A stretch of DNA of 54,942 bases from UBA2020 sp964551435 (GTDB lineage Bacteria > Pseudomonadota > Alphaproteobacteria > Micavibrionales > UBA2020), in contig CAZKBS010000012.1 of assembly GCA_964551435.1 (NCBI GenBank), forward strand, positions 1 through 54,942, given 5' to 3'. The notes beneath the pieces are model-generated. The model saw only the letters and a program-made list of their open reading frames with translations, ran no database searches and had not been told where the DNA came from. Shown one piece after another: positions 1-8,331 of this stretch. The number at the start of each line of letters is the position of its first letter. Within the stretch, counting starts at the first letter, position 1. The position numbers were made by a program, and so were the translations under genes.

Positions 1-7
1 GGAATCA

Positions 8-139
8 CTATCCGATTCTGTTATCAAGAAATTTATTAGGTCCGGACCCTAGATGCTTGTAGAACTCGATATTAGCAGCAACTCTTAAAGCCCTCTGGAG
101 CCTTAGATCGTCTTCTAAGGCGATTATTATTCCTTTCAC
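8..139 (-). other. possible short low-GC ORF at window edge
   Basis: A GTG-initiated frame of 43 codons runs leftward and ends in TAG eight bases from the window edge. It is clearly richer in A and T than the neighbouring genes, and its predicted peptide contains stretches such as ALEDDLRLQRALRVAANIE. I do not recognise it. The frame is also open back to the end of typA, and a frame this short can occur by chance in AT-rich sequence. It could be the start of a longer gene outside the window only if the stop were an error. Treat it as a place to check, not as a gene. Confidence 0.15.
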
Positions 140-155
140 AGACTGATCAGGTCTA

Positions 156-1985
156 TCAGCCTGCCTCGGCCATTTTTTCGGCGCGTTTGCGCTCGTTGGG
201 GTCGAGGATGCGTTTGCGCAGACGGATGGATTTCGGCGTGACTTCCACCAGCTCGTCGTCGGCGATGTAGGTGATTGCCTGTTCCAGCGTCAGGATACGC
301 GGCGGGATAAGTTTTACCATCTCGTCAGCACCGGAAGCGCGGACGTTGGTGAGTTTTTTGCCCTTCAGGACGTTCACGGGCAGGTCGTTGTCGCGGTTGT
401 GTTCGCCGACAATCATCCCCTCGTAAACTTCCGTACCGGGCAGCACCATGATGACGCCGCGCTCTTCGAGGTTCCAAAGGTCATAGGCGGTGGCCTGACC
501 GGTGCTCATGGCGATCAGAACGCCCGTGCGGCGGCCGTCGATGTTGCCCTTGAACGGCGCGTAGCCGTGGAACAGGCGGTTGATGATGCCGGTGCCGCGG
601 GTATCGGTGAGGAATTCGCCGTGATAGCCGATGAGGCCGCGCGTCGGAGCGATGAAGGTCATCTTGACCTTGCCCGCGCCGGAGGGCTGCATGGACATCA
701 TCTCGCCTTTGCGCAGAGCCATTTTCTGCACCACGGTGCCGGAATATTCCTGATCGACGTCGATGACGACCTCTTCGATCGGCTCCAGACGCTCGCCGGT
801 GGCTTCGTCGGTTTTGTAAAGAACGCGCGGACGGCCGATCATCAGCTCGAAGCCTTCGCGGCGCATGGTTTCAATCAGAACCGACATCTGAAGTTCACCG
901 CGGCCGAATACTTCGAAGGTCTCGGACGTCAGGCCGTCTTTCACTTTCATCGCGACGTTGGTTTCGGCTTCTTTGAACAGGCGATCGCGGATCATGCGGG
1001 AGGTGACTTTCGTGCCCTCTTTGCCTGCAAACGGGCCGTCGTTGACGGAGAAGGACATCGAAATCGTCGGTGGGTCAATCGGCTGCGCCGGCAGGGCCAC
1101 CATGACAGCGGGGTCGCAGACAGTGTTTGCAACCGTGGTTTCGGTCATGCCCGCGACGGACACAATGTCACCGGCGGAAGCTTCGTCCAGCGGCACGCGT
1201 TCAATCCCGCGGAACGCGAGGATTTTGGTCACGCGCGCGTTTTCAACAAAATTACCTTCGAGGTCAAGCCCCTTGACGTTCTGGTTGGTCTTGATGCTGC
1301 CCGACATGATACGGCCCGTAACAAGGCGGCCCAGATACGGGTTGTTTTCAATCAGGGTCACCAGCATCGAGAAGGGCGCGTTCACATCAACCTTCGGTGC
1401 GGGTACGAAATCGCAAATCAGGTCGAACAGCGGTTTCATGTCCTTGCGTTCGGCATCCATGGACGTCGCGGCCCAGCCGTCGCGGCCAGACGCGTAAAGC
1501 ACGGGAAAGTCGAGCTGTTCGTCGGTCGCTTCCAGTGCGGCGAACAGGTCAAAGACGGCTTCATGTACTTCGTCGGGGCGCGCATCGGGGCGGTCGACTT
1601 TGTTGATGACGACAATCGGCTTCAGGCCCAGTTGCAGGGCTTTGCCGGATACGAATTTGGTTTGGGGCAGCGGACCTTCGGCGGCGTCAACCAGCACGAC
1701 GACACCGTCAACCATGCTGAGAATACGCTCCACCTCGCCGCCGAAATCGGCGTGGCCGGGGGTATCGACGATATTGATGCGGGTTTCGTTCCACATGACC
1801 GAGGTCACTTTGGCCAGAATGGTAATGCCGCGTTCACGTTCGAGGTCGTTGGAGTCCATCACACGTTCGGCCACATGCTGGTTTTCGCGGAACTGGCCCG
1901 CCTGACGCAGGAGCTGGTCGACCAGCGTCGTTTTACCGTGGTCGACGTGGGCGATGATGGCAATGTTTCTGAGCTTCGATGACAT
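156..1985 (-). CDS. typA: TypA/BipA ribosome-associated GTPase
   Basis: This is a 609-residue translational GTPase of the EF-G-like superfamily. TypA/BipA binds the ribosome and is linked to stress adaptation and 50S assembly. The N-terminus carries the P-loop AHVDHGKTTLVDQ at about residues 12-24. The switch regions RERGIT and DTPGHADFGGEVER and the guanine-specificity motif NKVDRPDARP follow. Downstream come the EF-G-type domains II, III and V and the BipA-specific C-terminus with RGLIGYHGEF and a late Arg/Lys-rich end. Length matches the family, which is near 600 residues. The ATG start lies immediately before the first beta strand, SSKLRNIAIIAH. It stands alone, divergent from the exported protein at 2228. 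Confidence 0.97.
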   Translation of the reverse strand: MSSKLRNIAIIAHVDHGKTTLVDQLLRQAGQFRENQHVAERVMDSNDLERERGITILAKVTSVMWNETRINIVDTPGHADFGGEVERILSMVDGVVVLVDAAEGPLPQTKFVSGKALQLGLKPIVVINKVDRPDARPDEVHEAVFDLFAALEATDEQLDFPVLYASGRDGWAATSMDAERKDMKPLFDLICDFVPAPKVDVNAPFSMLVTLIENNPYLGRLVTGRIMSGSIKTNQNVKGLDLEGNFVENARVTKILAFRGIERVPLDEASAGDIVSVAGMTETTVANTVCDPAVMVALPAQPIDPPTISMSFSVNDGPFAGKEGTKVTSRMIRDRLFKEAETNVAMKVKDGLTSETFEVFGRGELQMSVLIETMRREGFELMIGRPRVLYKTDEATGERLEPIEEVVIDVDQEYSGTVVQKMALRKGEMMSMQPSGAGKVKMTFIAPTRGLIGYHGEFLTDTRGTGIINRLFHGYAPFKGNIDGRRTGVLIAMSTGQATAYDLWNLEERGVIMVLPGTEVYEGMIVGEHNRDNDLPVNVLKGKKLTNVRASGADEMVKLIPPRILTLEQAITYIADDELVEVTPKSIRLRKRILDPNERKRAEKMAEAG

Positions 1986-2227
1986 GGAGATTCGCGTGCC
2001 TTTATAAATAGATGCTGTACTTTTATTACTTTTCGCCCGCCCCCGCGGCGAAACGTGCGCGCATCTTATTGATTAATATTTATTTTTCAAGCGATTTTTT
2101 AAGTAAAATAACCATAGGCGAAACATCTGTTCGCGGATAGAAAACTCTTTCACCTTTATGGCAAAAAAATGATAGGATGTTTCAAATTATCTATCTAAAA
2201 GATTCGTTTATTACACGGTCGGAATTC

Positions 2228-3988
2228 ATGAAGCCTGACAACGAACCGCAGGGGAACAAACAACCCCGCCCTTCGCTCGGCGCTGCTTTTGCAAAAGCGG
2301 CCCGCAGACGCTTTTCGACCGTGCTGTTGGGCGCAGCCCTCATCAGCGGCTGCGCGACCACCCTGCAAGGACAAACGCCCGCGCAGGCAAGCCCGGTACC
2401 TCAAAGCAGCCTCACCGCGCAAACAGATACGACCGAGGTCGGTCCACGCCGCCCCCTGCCGCCCGAAGAAGCGCGCCGCCGCGCCCAGATCCGCGCTATT
2501 TTGCTGACGGATGCGCAAACGCGCTACCCCGAACTGGCGGATGACGCGCAGACCGCTTATTCCGGCAAGCTTGGCGCCCTGCAGGATAGCCTGAATGTCT
2601 ATCTCAACCGCAGCGACACCGCGATGCACAATGCGATTGTCGTGCTGGACCCGTCGAAAATCGACGTGGCGCTGTCCATCGGCCTCAGCGCAAAACACGC
2701 TATCGCGGCGGAAATCGCCCGCCATGGCAAGGCGCTGCCTGAATCAACCATCGAAGCCGCCGCCGGCAATGCCGTGCGCGATTTCAAATCCGAAGCCGGC
2801 GCGCCGGGGTATACGCAGAATCCCTCGGCCTATCCGAATATGAAAGAAGCCGAAGCGCGGCCCTGTCTTATCATCCCCTCGTCCGACCATGCTTTGCCGT
2901 TTGAAGTGCCGGGACTGACGGTGGCGCAAAAAATCGAATTCACCAATAGGCACGAAGGCTGGCATTGCCTTGACAGCCGCTACCGCATGACGGCAGCACA
3001 GATGGCCTCGCTGGAAACGCATCACCCGAAAAATCTGCGCCATTTGCTGGAAAATGCCGACCTGCGCAGCGCGGCCAGCATCATTCACCAAAAAGAAGCA
3101 CTGGCCGATATCGCCGCGCTGGGCGACATGGTGCGGCATGGACACGATGTCGCCATCATCGACCATACCATCGGCTGGCGGCAGAACGAAGCAGGCGTGG
3201 ATTATCTGCATTACTCCGTACCCGGTCTTAATATGCTGAAACAGCGCATTGCCGACATGGGCATAGATGCGTTTCGCGAAATGGCGCCCGCCGCCGTGCG
3301 CGATCTTTATTTCGAAATCAACGATGCCACCGCGCTGACGCCCGCCAAACTTTTGGCGATGGCCGAATTCATCAAGGCCGACAGCGCCGCGCGCGATACG
3401 CTGCGCGCCGCCGCCCCCGCTGGCTCCGACGCGGCCGCAGGGATTGCCTATGCCGACGAAATCCTCAAACCCGCCGTACCGCAGCACATCGCGCGCGGCA
3501 TCATCGCCATGATGACCCCGCCGGATACGGCGCTGCGTCAGGCGCTGATGGACTGGCAACCCATAAACCAGCTGGAGCAAGGCGCTATCGCCGCGGGCGG
3601 CAAAATCACGCCCGAAACGCTGATCCGCAGCTATGGCCGCATACAAAACGACTTGCATGGCGAGCTTTTCGGACAGGACGACAAAGCCCGTCTGGCGCGC
3701 GAAAAAATGGCACTGATGAAAAGCCTGTTCGTGATTTATGTGCGCGGTGTCGATTTTGTCAGCGCCAATGAAAAATACGGCGTTGATATCGAAGCTGCCG
3801 AAAAAGACCTGCTGGCCCGTGGCCGTGCCGCGGGTATCGGTGTGCCCGCCGCGGAGGGCCCGCAATCCGCTGCGCCCGCCGCCAAGCCGCGCGTGGCCGG
3901 TACGCCGGATACAGGGGCAAACCCGCTGAATATCCGCGATAACGGCTGCGGCTGCCCCAAAACCGGATACAAAGGCCCCGGCCGCTAG
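2228..3988 (+). CDS. exported HEGWHC-motif protein, putative zinc metallopeptidase (paralogue 1)
   Basis: The product has 586 residues and no function I can name. It starts at the ATG at 2228; an in-frame upstream start at 2177 would put a second hydrophobic stretch in front of the export signal. The N-terminus has a basic segment (AARRRFSTVLLGA), a hydrophobic core and a lipobox-like ISGC, so it is probably a lipoprotein. The RRRFS stretch resembles a twin-arginine motif. Residues 242-247 read HEGWHC, an HExxH zinc-site pattern. About 45 residues later KEALAD (E at residue 290) could give the third ligand, as in gluzincin-type peptidases. The gene downstream at 4084 shares the same motifs. 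The C-terminus ends in a short Cys/Gly-rich tail (NGCGCPKTG). The peptidase role is inferred from the motif only. Confidence 0.75.
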   Translation: MKPDNEPQGNKQPRPSLGAAFAKAARRRFSTVLLGAALISGCATTLQGQTPAQASPVPQSSLTAQTDTTEVGPRRPLPPEEARRRAQIRAILLTDAQTRYPELADDAQTAYSGKLGALQDSLNVYLNRSDTAMHNAIVVLDPSKIDVALSIGLSAKHAIAAEIARHGKALPESTIEAAAGNAVRDFKSEAGAPGYTQNPSAYPNMKEAEARPCLIIPSSDHALPFEVPGLTVAQKIEFTNRHEGWHCLDSRYRMTAAQMASLETHHPKNLRHLLENADLRSAASIIHQKEALADIAALGDMVRHGHDVAIIDHTIGWRQNEAGVDYLHYSVPGLNMLKQRIADMGIDAFREMAPAAVRDLYFEINDATALTPAKLLAMAEFIKADSAARDTLRAAAPAGSDAAAGIAYADEILKPAVPQHIARGIIAMMTPPDTALRQALMDWQPINQLEQGAIAAGGKITPETLIRSYGRIQNDLHGELFGQDDKARLAREKMALMKSLFVIYVRGVDFVSANEKYGVDIEAAEKDLLARGRAAGIGVPAAEGPQSAAPAAKPRVAGTPDTGANPLNIRDNGCGCPKTGYKGPGR

Positions 3989-4083
3989 GCTTTGGCGGAA
4001 CATTCCCCGAATTTTAACCTGTTTTGCACCGTTTCTGTTTATAATGTGCTTGTCCACTTTATGAACAAACCGGCAGGCCAGAT

Positions 4084-5601
4084 TTGTCTATCCCCTCCCC
4101 CCATGCGCCAAAATCCCTGCGAAAGGCCTTTAACAATGCCTTCGTGCAGGGGCTGATGAGCTTTGCGCTGGCTACCACCAGCAGTACGGCGCTGGCACAG
4201 GCGGAACAGACGCCCGCCCCCGCCGGGCCTGACGTCAATGCCCTTTATGGCGTGCAGGCGGCGCTGCAGGATGCCGCGCGCAGCAAATTCACCGACCTTG
4301 TCCGCGCCGCAGACCCCGCGGGATACGGCGCGCGCCTCGGCAGGCTGGAAGACCGGCTCAACGATTACCTCAAGCGCTTCGGTCACGACAACAACCGCCA
4401 CAACAGCGTGATTATCCTCAATCCCGCCGAAATCGACATGCATGTCATTCTGGACGGGGATCTGGGCCAGATGATCCGAAACCGCGTGGCCGCGCGCCAC
4501 AGCAGCATCCATGATGACCGCATCGCGTTCATCGTTCCGCAGCTTAAAGACACCATGGTGACCGCCGGCGGAACCGGCACGTTCACACAAGCGCCGCAGG
4601 CCTCGATGCAAAAAGCGGATACCGAACGCGCGGCTTGCGTCATCATCCCCGCGCCGGAACACGACAAACCCTACAGTATCCCCGGCCTGACGGTACGGGA
4701 GATGGAAGACTATCTGAACACCCACGAAGGGTGGCACTGTATCGACGGCCGTTATGCGACCGACGACGAGGATAAACAGGCCCTGAACGCAGTCAAAAAC
4801 CTGCGCGAGCTGCAGGGCAATACCGCCGCGCAGCGGGCCCTCGCCGCCATCAATCTGCAAGAGGGACTGGCCGATGTCGGCGCCGTGGGCGATATGATCC
4901 GCGCGGGGGCATCGCCCGCCCTGCTGCGCCATGTCATCGCCTGGCGCGAGGGTCCGACCGAGATGGATACCGAACACAATACCGTTGCGGTACTGCAAGC
5001 ACTTGAAAAACATATCAAGACCACCGGGCTTGAGGCCTTTCGCAAAATCGACGATACCGCCGCCCGCCAGCTTTATTTCAAGCTGACGGACGATAACGGC
5101 CTGACCCAGCCGCGGCTGCAGGCGGCGCTCGACCACCTTTTCGGCTCAGCGGCCGCTCCGGCGGCGGGCAGCCCGCTTCAGACCTATTACAACCGCCGCC
5201 TCGGAGAAATTTCCGCCATGCTTGACCGCGGCGGCTTCACGCCCGCCCCCGCCGACGCCGAACAAAAGGGCCTGCGTATCCTGAGAGGCATCGGCGAGTG
5301 GGATGCCAGACAGGCACTGGAGGGCGAGGCCATGCGCCAGCGCGGCGAAATCACGGTCGAAAGCCTTGTCTACGCCTACAGCCACCTGAAGCAGCGGCTG
5401 CAGCGCGACCTCGCCATCGCCAGCGGCGTGACGGCAGAGGTCAAGCACGAACAGCTGTCGCGCCTGCGCATCGAGCTGGTGCTGATGGCAACCGAAGCCT
5501 ACGATTTCACCGCCGCCAACCGCGCGCACGGCGTAACGCTGCGCCCGCCTGCTGCGCCGCAAGGTGCCGCCGCGCCCACCCCGCGCAGCAGCCCGAACTA
5601 A
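4084..5601 (+). CDS. exported HEGWHC-motif protein, putative zinc metallopeptidase (paralogue 2)
   Basis: The product has 505 residues and is a diverged paralogue of the preceding gene. Shared segments include the region before the motif (IPGLTVREME against VPGLTVAQKI), the HExxH-like HEGWHC at residues 214-219, and EGLADVGAVGDM with E at residue 260. The spacing from motif to candidate third ligand is 46 residues against 48 in paralogue 1. The start is a TTG at 4084. It gives a signal peptide ending near ALAQA, with no lipobox cysteine, so this copy is probably periplasmic and soluble. The ATG at 4061 is out of frame. The gap to paralogue 1 is 95 bases, so the two may be cotranscribed. Function is unknown. 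Confidence 0.72.
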   Translation: MSIPSPHAPKSLRKAFNNAFVQGLMSFALATTSSTALAQAEQTPAPAGPDVNALYGVQAALQDAARSKFTDLVRAADPAGYGARLGRLEDRLNDYLKRFGHDNNRHNSVIILNPAEIDMHVILDGDLGQMIRNRVAARHSSIHDDRIAFIVPQLKDTMVTAGGTGTFTQAPQASMQKADTERAACVIIPAPEHDKPYSIPGLTVREMEDYLNTHEGWHCIDGRYATDDEDKQALNAVKNLRELQGNTAAQRALAAINLQEGLADVGAVGDMIRAGASPALLRHVIAWREGPTEMDTEHNTVAVLQALEKHIKTTGLEAFRKIDDTAARQLYFKLTDDNGLTQPRLQAALDHLFGSAAAPAAGSPLQTYYNRRLGEISAMLDRGGFTPAPADAEQKGLRILRGIGEWDARQALEGEAMRQRGEITVESLVYAYSHLKQRLQRDLAIASGVTAEVKHEQLSRLRIELVLMATEAYDFTAANRAHGVTLRPPAAPQGAAAPTPRSSPN

Positions 5602-5695
5602 AGATCCGCGCCCCTGAGAAGTGATGCAGATGCGCAACGCTGGCAGTTGAATGTCCGCCAGAGCACCCCTTCGCGGCCACGCGGGGGGAAAAATC

Positions 5696-5723
5696 TTTAC
5701 AAAAAATCGAATCTGCATATAAC
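5696..5723 (+). promoter_or_regulatory. candidate sigma-70-type promoter for the decarboxylase gene
   Basis: TTTACA at 5696-5701 and TATAAC at 5718-5723 are separated by 16 bases in an A/T-rich patch of the otherwise GC-rich gap. A start near 5730 would give a leader of roughly 115 bases before the decarboxylase ATG. This is a pattern match only. Confidence 0.45.
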
Positions 5724-5729
5724 CTGAAA

Positions 5730-5844
5730 TTATGAGGGTCGCGCAAACGCGATTCGACCGGCGCGCCAAACCAAACCTTGTCGCCGGCACCCGACGAGCC
5801 GGATGCCCTCTAAGCAAGAACAACGCAGACAGGGTTTGTATGCA
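5730..5844 (+). ncRNA. structured leader, candidate speF-type RNA element
   Basis: The segment between the candidate promoter and the ornithine decarboxylase ATG can form at least two hairpins: TCGCG/CGCGA (5739-5743 with 5748-5752) and CCGGC/GCCGG (5784-5788 with 5798-5802). Alphaproteobacterial ornithine decarboxylase genes often carry a conserved cis-acting RNA called the speF motif. Position, length and gene partner fit that family, but I cannot run the covariance model, so membership is an inference. Confidence 0.45.
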
Positions 5845-7080
5845 ATGGAAGATTACGACGGTCCGGAAGAGGTGGTGCAGCGCTCGCGCCCCGAAGTTCC
5901 AGTAACGTGCTTTCGTCCCGCGGCACTGAAAAGTGCGGCGCAGTGGTTTTTGCAAAATTTCCCCGGCAAAACGCTTTACGCTGTCAAAGCCAATCCAGAC
6001 CCTTTTGTGCTGGCCGGCCTATATGAGGCCGGCATCCGCCACTTCGATACCGCGTCGCTGCCGGAAATCCAGCAGGTAAATACGCTCTGCCCGGGCGCCC
6101 ATATCGCTTTCATGCACCCGGTCAAAAGCCGTCATGCCATCGAACATGCCTATTTCGATTACGGCGTGCGCGATTTTTCCTTCGACAGTCTGGCGGAACT
6201 TGACAAAATCGTCGCCACGACCGGCAACAGCAAGGACCTCGGGCTTTTGCTGCGCCTTGCCGTGCCGAACGTGAATGCCGAAATGCCGCTCAGCGACAAA
6301 TTCGGCTGCCTGCCCGCGCAGGCGGTGGCGCTTTTGCGCGCCGCGCGCAAGGTGTCGGCCCGTCTTGGCATCTGCTTCCACGTCGGATCGCAGACCATGA
6401 ATCCCGATGCCTATATGACAGCCCTCGGCCTCTGCGGGGATATCATGCGCCAGATGCCGCGCACGCCCGTCGATATCATTGACGTCGGCGGCGGCTTTCC
6501 TTCGGCCTATCCCGACATGACGCCCCCGCCGCTGTACGAATACAAGGCGGCGATCGAGCGTGGTTTCGATGCCCTGCCGCATCCCAACCGTTATGAATTC
6601 TGGTGCGAACCCGGCCGCGCGCTGGTCGCGGAGAGCACCTCCGTCATCGTCAAGGTCGAGCTGCGCAAGGGCGACGTGCTTTACATCAACGATGGCACAT
6701 ATGGCAGCCTGTTCGACGCAGGCCACATGGGTTTCCGCTATCCGGTTCGTCTTATCCGTCCGACGCCGGATGCGGCACAGGCCGCGGGCAGCATGCCCGC
6801 CGGCAAAAGCGGCAGAAAATCGGCGCTGAAGCCGTTCCGTTTCTACGGACCGACGTGCGACAGCATCGATTATATGCCTGGCCCCTTCTATCTTCCCGAT
6901 AATATCGGGGAGGGGGATTACATCGAAATCGGCCAGCTCGGCGCCTATGGCAACGCCATGCGCACCGGCTTCAACGGCTTCGACGCGCACGAGATTGTTA
7001 CCGTCGTGACGCCGCCGATGATTTCGATGTACGAAAGCACCACCGAAACGACGGATTCCCAAGAACTCTGCCTCGCGTAA
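5845..7080 (+). CDS. odc: ornithine decarboxylase (fold-type III PLP enzyme)
   Basis: This 411-residue cytoplasmic enzyme of the Orn/DAP/Arg decarboxylase group 2 family should convert ornithine to putrescine. The PLP lysine lies in LYAVKANP (K48). The glycine-rich phosphate-binding segment DVGGGFPSAYP and CEPGRALVAES follow, and YGPTCDSID carries the catalytic cysteine near residue 338 expected of ornithine decarboxylases. Bacterial relatives that also take lysine look similar, so dual specificity is possible. The ATG at 5845 is preferred over the in-frame ATG at 5803, because the longer form adds 14 residues that would overlap the structured leader. It heads a polyamine cluster with the genes at 7128 and 8976. 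Confidence 0.93.
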   Translation: MEDYDGPEEVVQRSRPEVPVTCFRPAALKSAAQWFLQNFPGKTLYAVKANPDPFVLAGLYEAGIRHFDTASLPEIQQVNTLCPGAHIAFMHPVKSRHAIEHAYFDYGVRDFSFDSLAELDKIVATTGNSKDLGLLLRLAVPNVNAEMPLSDKFGCLPAQAVALLRAARKVSARLGICFHVGSQTMNPDAYMTALGLCGDIMRQMPRTPVDIIDVGGGFPSAYPDMTPPPLYEYKAAIERGFDALPHPNRYEFWCEPGRALVAESTSVIVKVELRKGDVLYINDGTYGSLFDAGHMGFRYPVRLIRPTPDAAQAAGSMPAGKSGRKSALKPFRFYGPTCDSIDYMPGPFYLPDNIGEGDYIEIGQLGAYGNAMRTGFNGFDAHEIVTVVTPPMISMYESTTETTDSQELCLA

Positions 7081-7127
7081 GGCCGCGCGCCACGCCGCAG
7101 ATTTTCCCTCCGGAAAGAGAGACGACC

Positions 7128-8255
7128 ATGAAAAACCTGAAAACGGTTAAGCTGAAACCCGCCCAAAAGGCCACCGCGCCCAAAGCCGCCAAACCGGCGC
7201 TGAAGGCCGTGAAGCCGCACCCGAAAAGCAACCGCAAGGCGGCGCTGCTGTCCAAACCGGTCAAGCACATCGACATCAAATCGTTTGACGCGCGCCCCAT
7301 CATTAAACAGATGAGCGATATGTCCTTCACCTCGCGCGACCTCGGCCGCGCGTGTGAGATTTTCAACACCATGCTGAAAGACAAATCGGCAACTAGCATC
7401 CTGACCATCGCGGGTTCCACTTCTGCCGGCGGCTGCATGGATCTTTATGTCGAACTCGTCAAAAACAACATGGTGGACGTGATCGTCTCCACCGGCGCCT
7501 CCATCGTTGATATGGACTTTTTCGAAGCCCTCGGCTTCAAACACTATCAGGCGCCTGAATCGGTCGATGACCGCGAACTGCGTGATCTCTACATCGACCG
7601 TATCTATGACACCTACATCGACGAAGAAAACCTGCAAGCGGTTGACCACACGATTTTCGAAATCGCGCAAACGCTGGAACGCCGTCCCTATTCTTCGCGC
7701 GAATTCATCTGGGAGATGGGCAAATACCTGACCAAACACGCGAAAAAGAAAAACTCGCTGGTGCAGACCTGCTATGAACATGGCGTGCCGATTTTCTGCC
7801 CCGCCTTCACCGACAGCTCCGCCGGTTTCGGCCTTGTGCTGCATCAGGTGAAAAACCCTGGCAATTACATGTCCATCGACAGCGTTGCGGATTTCCGCGA
7901 ACTGACGGACATCAAAATCGCCGCAGGCACCACCGGCCTTTTGATGATCGGCGGCGGCGTGCCGAAAAACTTCACGCAGGATACCGTTGTTTGCGCGGAA
8001 ATCCTCGGCAAGGATACGGAAATGCACAAATACGCCATCCAGCTGACCGTTGCCGACGTGCGTGACGGCGCCTGCTCTTCCTCCACGCTCAAAGAAGCGT
8101 GCAGCTGGGGCAAGGTTGACGTCGCGCTCGAACAGATGGTCTTCGCGGAAGCGGGCTCTGTCCTGCCGCTGCTGGCCTCCGACGCTTATCACCGCGGCCA
8201 CTGGAAAAAGCGTAAAGCCAAAAACTGGGCAAAACTCTTCGGCAAGAAGAAATAA
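7128..8255 (+). CDS. deoxyhypusine-synthase-family protein, probable polyamine aminobutyltransferase
   Basis: The protein has 375 residues. After a basic Lys/Ala/Pro-rich leader of about 45 residues it shows the deoxyhypusine synthase fold. Recognisable parts are TIAGSTSAGG, the NAD-site segment IVSTGASIVDMDF, TDSSAGFG, and the catalytic-lysine motif GGGVPKNF with K280. True deoxyhypusine synthase modifies eIF5A, which bacteria lack. Bacterial members are thought to transfer aminobutyl groups between polyamines, giving homospermidine or spermidine. Its place just downstream of ornithine decarboxylase supports that. The basic leader is not part of the enzyme core and its purpose is unknown. 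A strong hairpin follows the gene. Confidence 0.88.
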   Translation: MKNLKTVKLKPAQKATAPKAAKPALKAVKPHPKSNRKAALLSKPVKHIDIKSFDARPIIKQMSDMSFTSRDLGRACEIFNTMLKDKSATSILTIAGSTSAGGCMDLYVELVKNNMVDVIVSTGASIVDMDFFEALGFKHYQAPESVDDRELRDLYIDRIYDTYIDEENLQAVDHTIFEIAQTLERRPYSSREFIWEMGKYLTKHAKKKNSLVQTCYEHGVPIFCPAFTDSSAGFGLVLHQVKNPGNYMSIDSVADFRELTDIKIAAGTTGLLMIGGGVPKNFTQDTVVCAEILGKDTEMHKYAIQLTVADVRDGACSSSTLKEACSWGKVDVALEQMVFAEAGSVLPLLASDAYHRGHWKKRKAKNWAKLFGKKK

Positions 8256-8266
8256 GCCTGACACCA

Positions 8267-8306
8267 GACAAGGGGCGGCGGCCGCGAGGCGCCGCCCCTT
8301 GTCTTT
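8267..8306 (+). terminator. strong hairpin after the deoxyhypusine-synthase-like gene
   Basis: A 14-bp perfect stem (8267-8280 with 8290-8303) with a 9-base loop is followed by TTT. The T-run is short, so it may terminate only partly or stabilise the upstream message. It lies just before the methyltransferase ribosome-binding site. Confidence 0.6.
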
Positions 8307-8331
8307 CCCGCATCGGGAACAAGGAAACGTC

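Noticed and set aside
399..1982. Long open frame antisense to typA
   Set aside because: It is the mirror of a strongly supported GTPase gene; its translation is low-complexity His/Asp/Gly/Arg and shows no domain.
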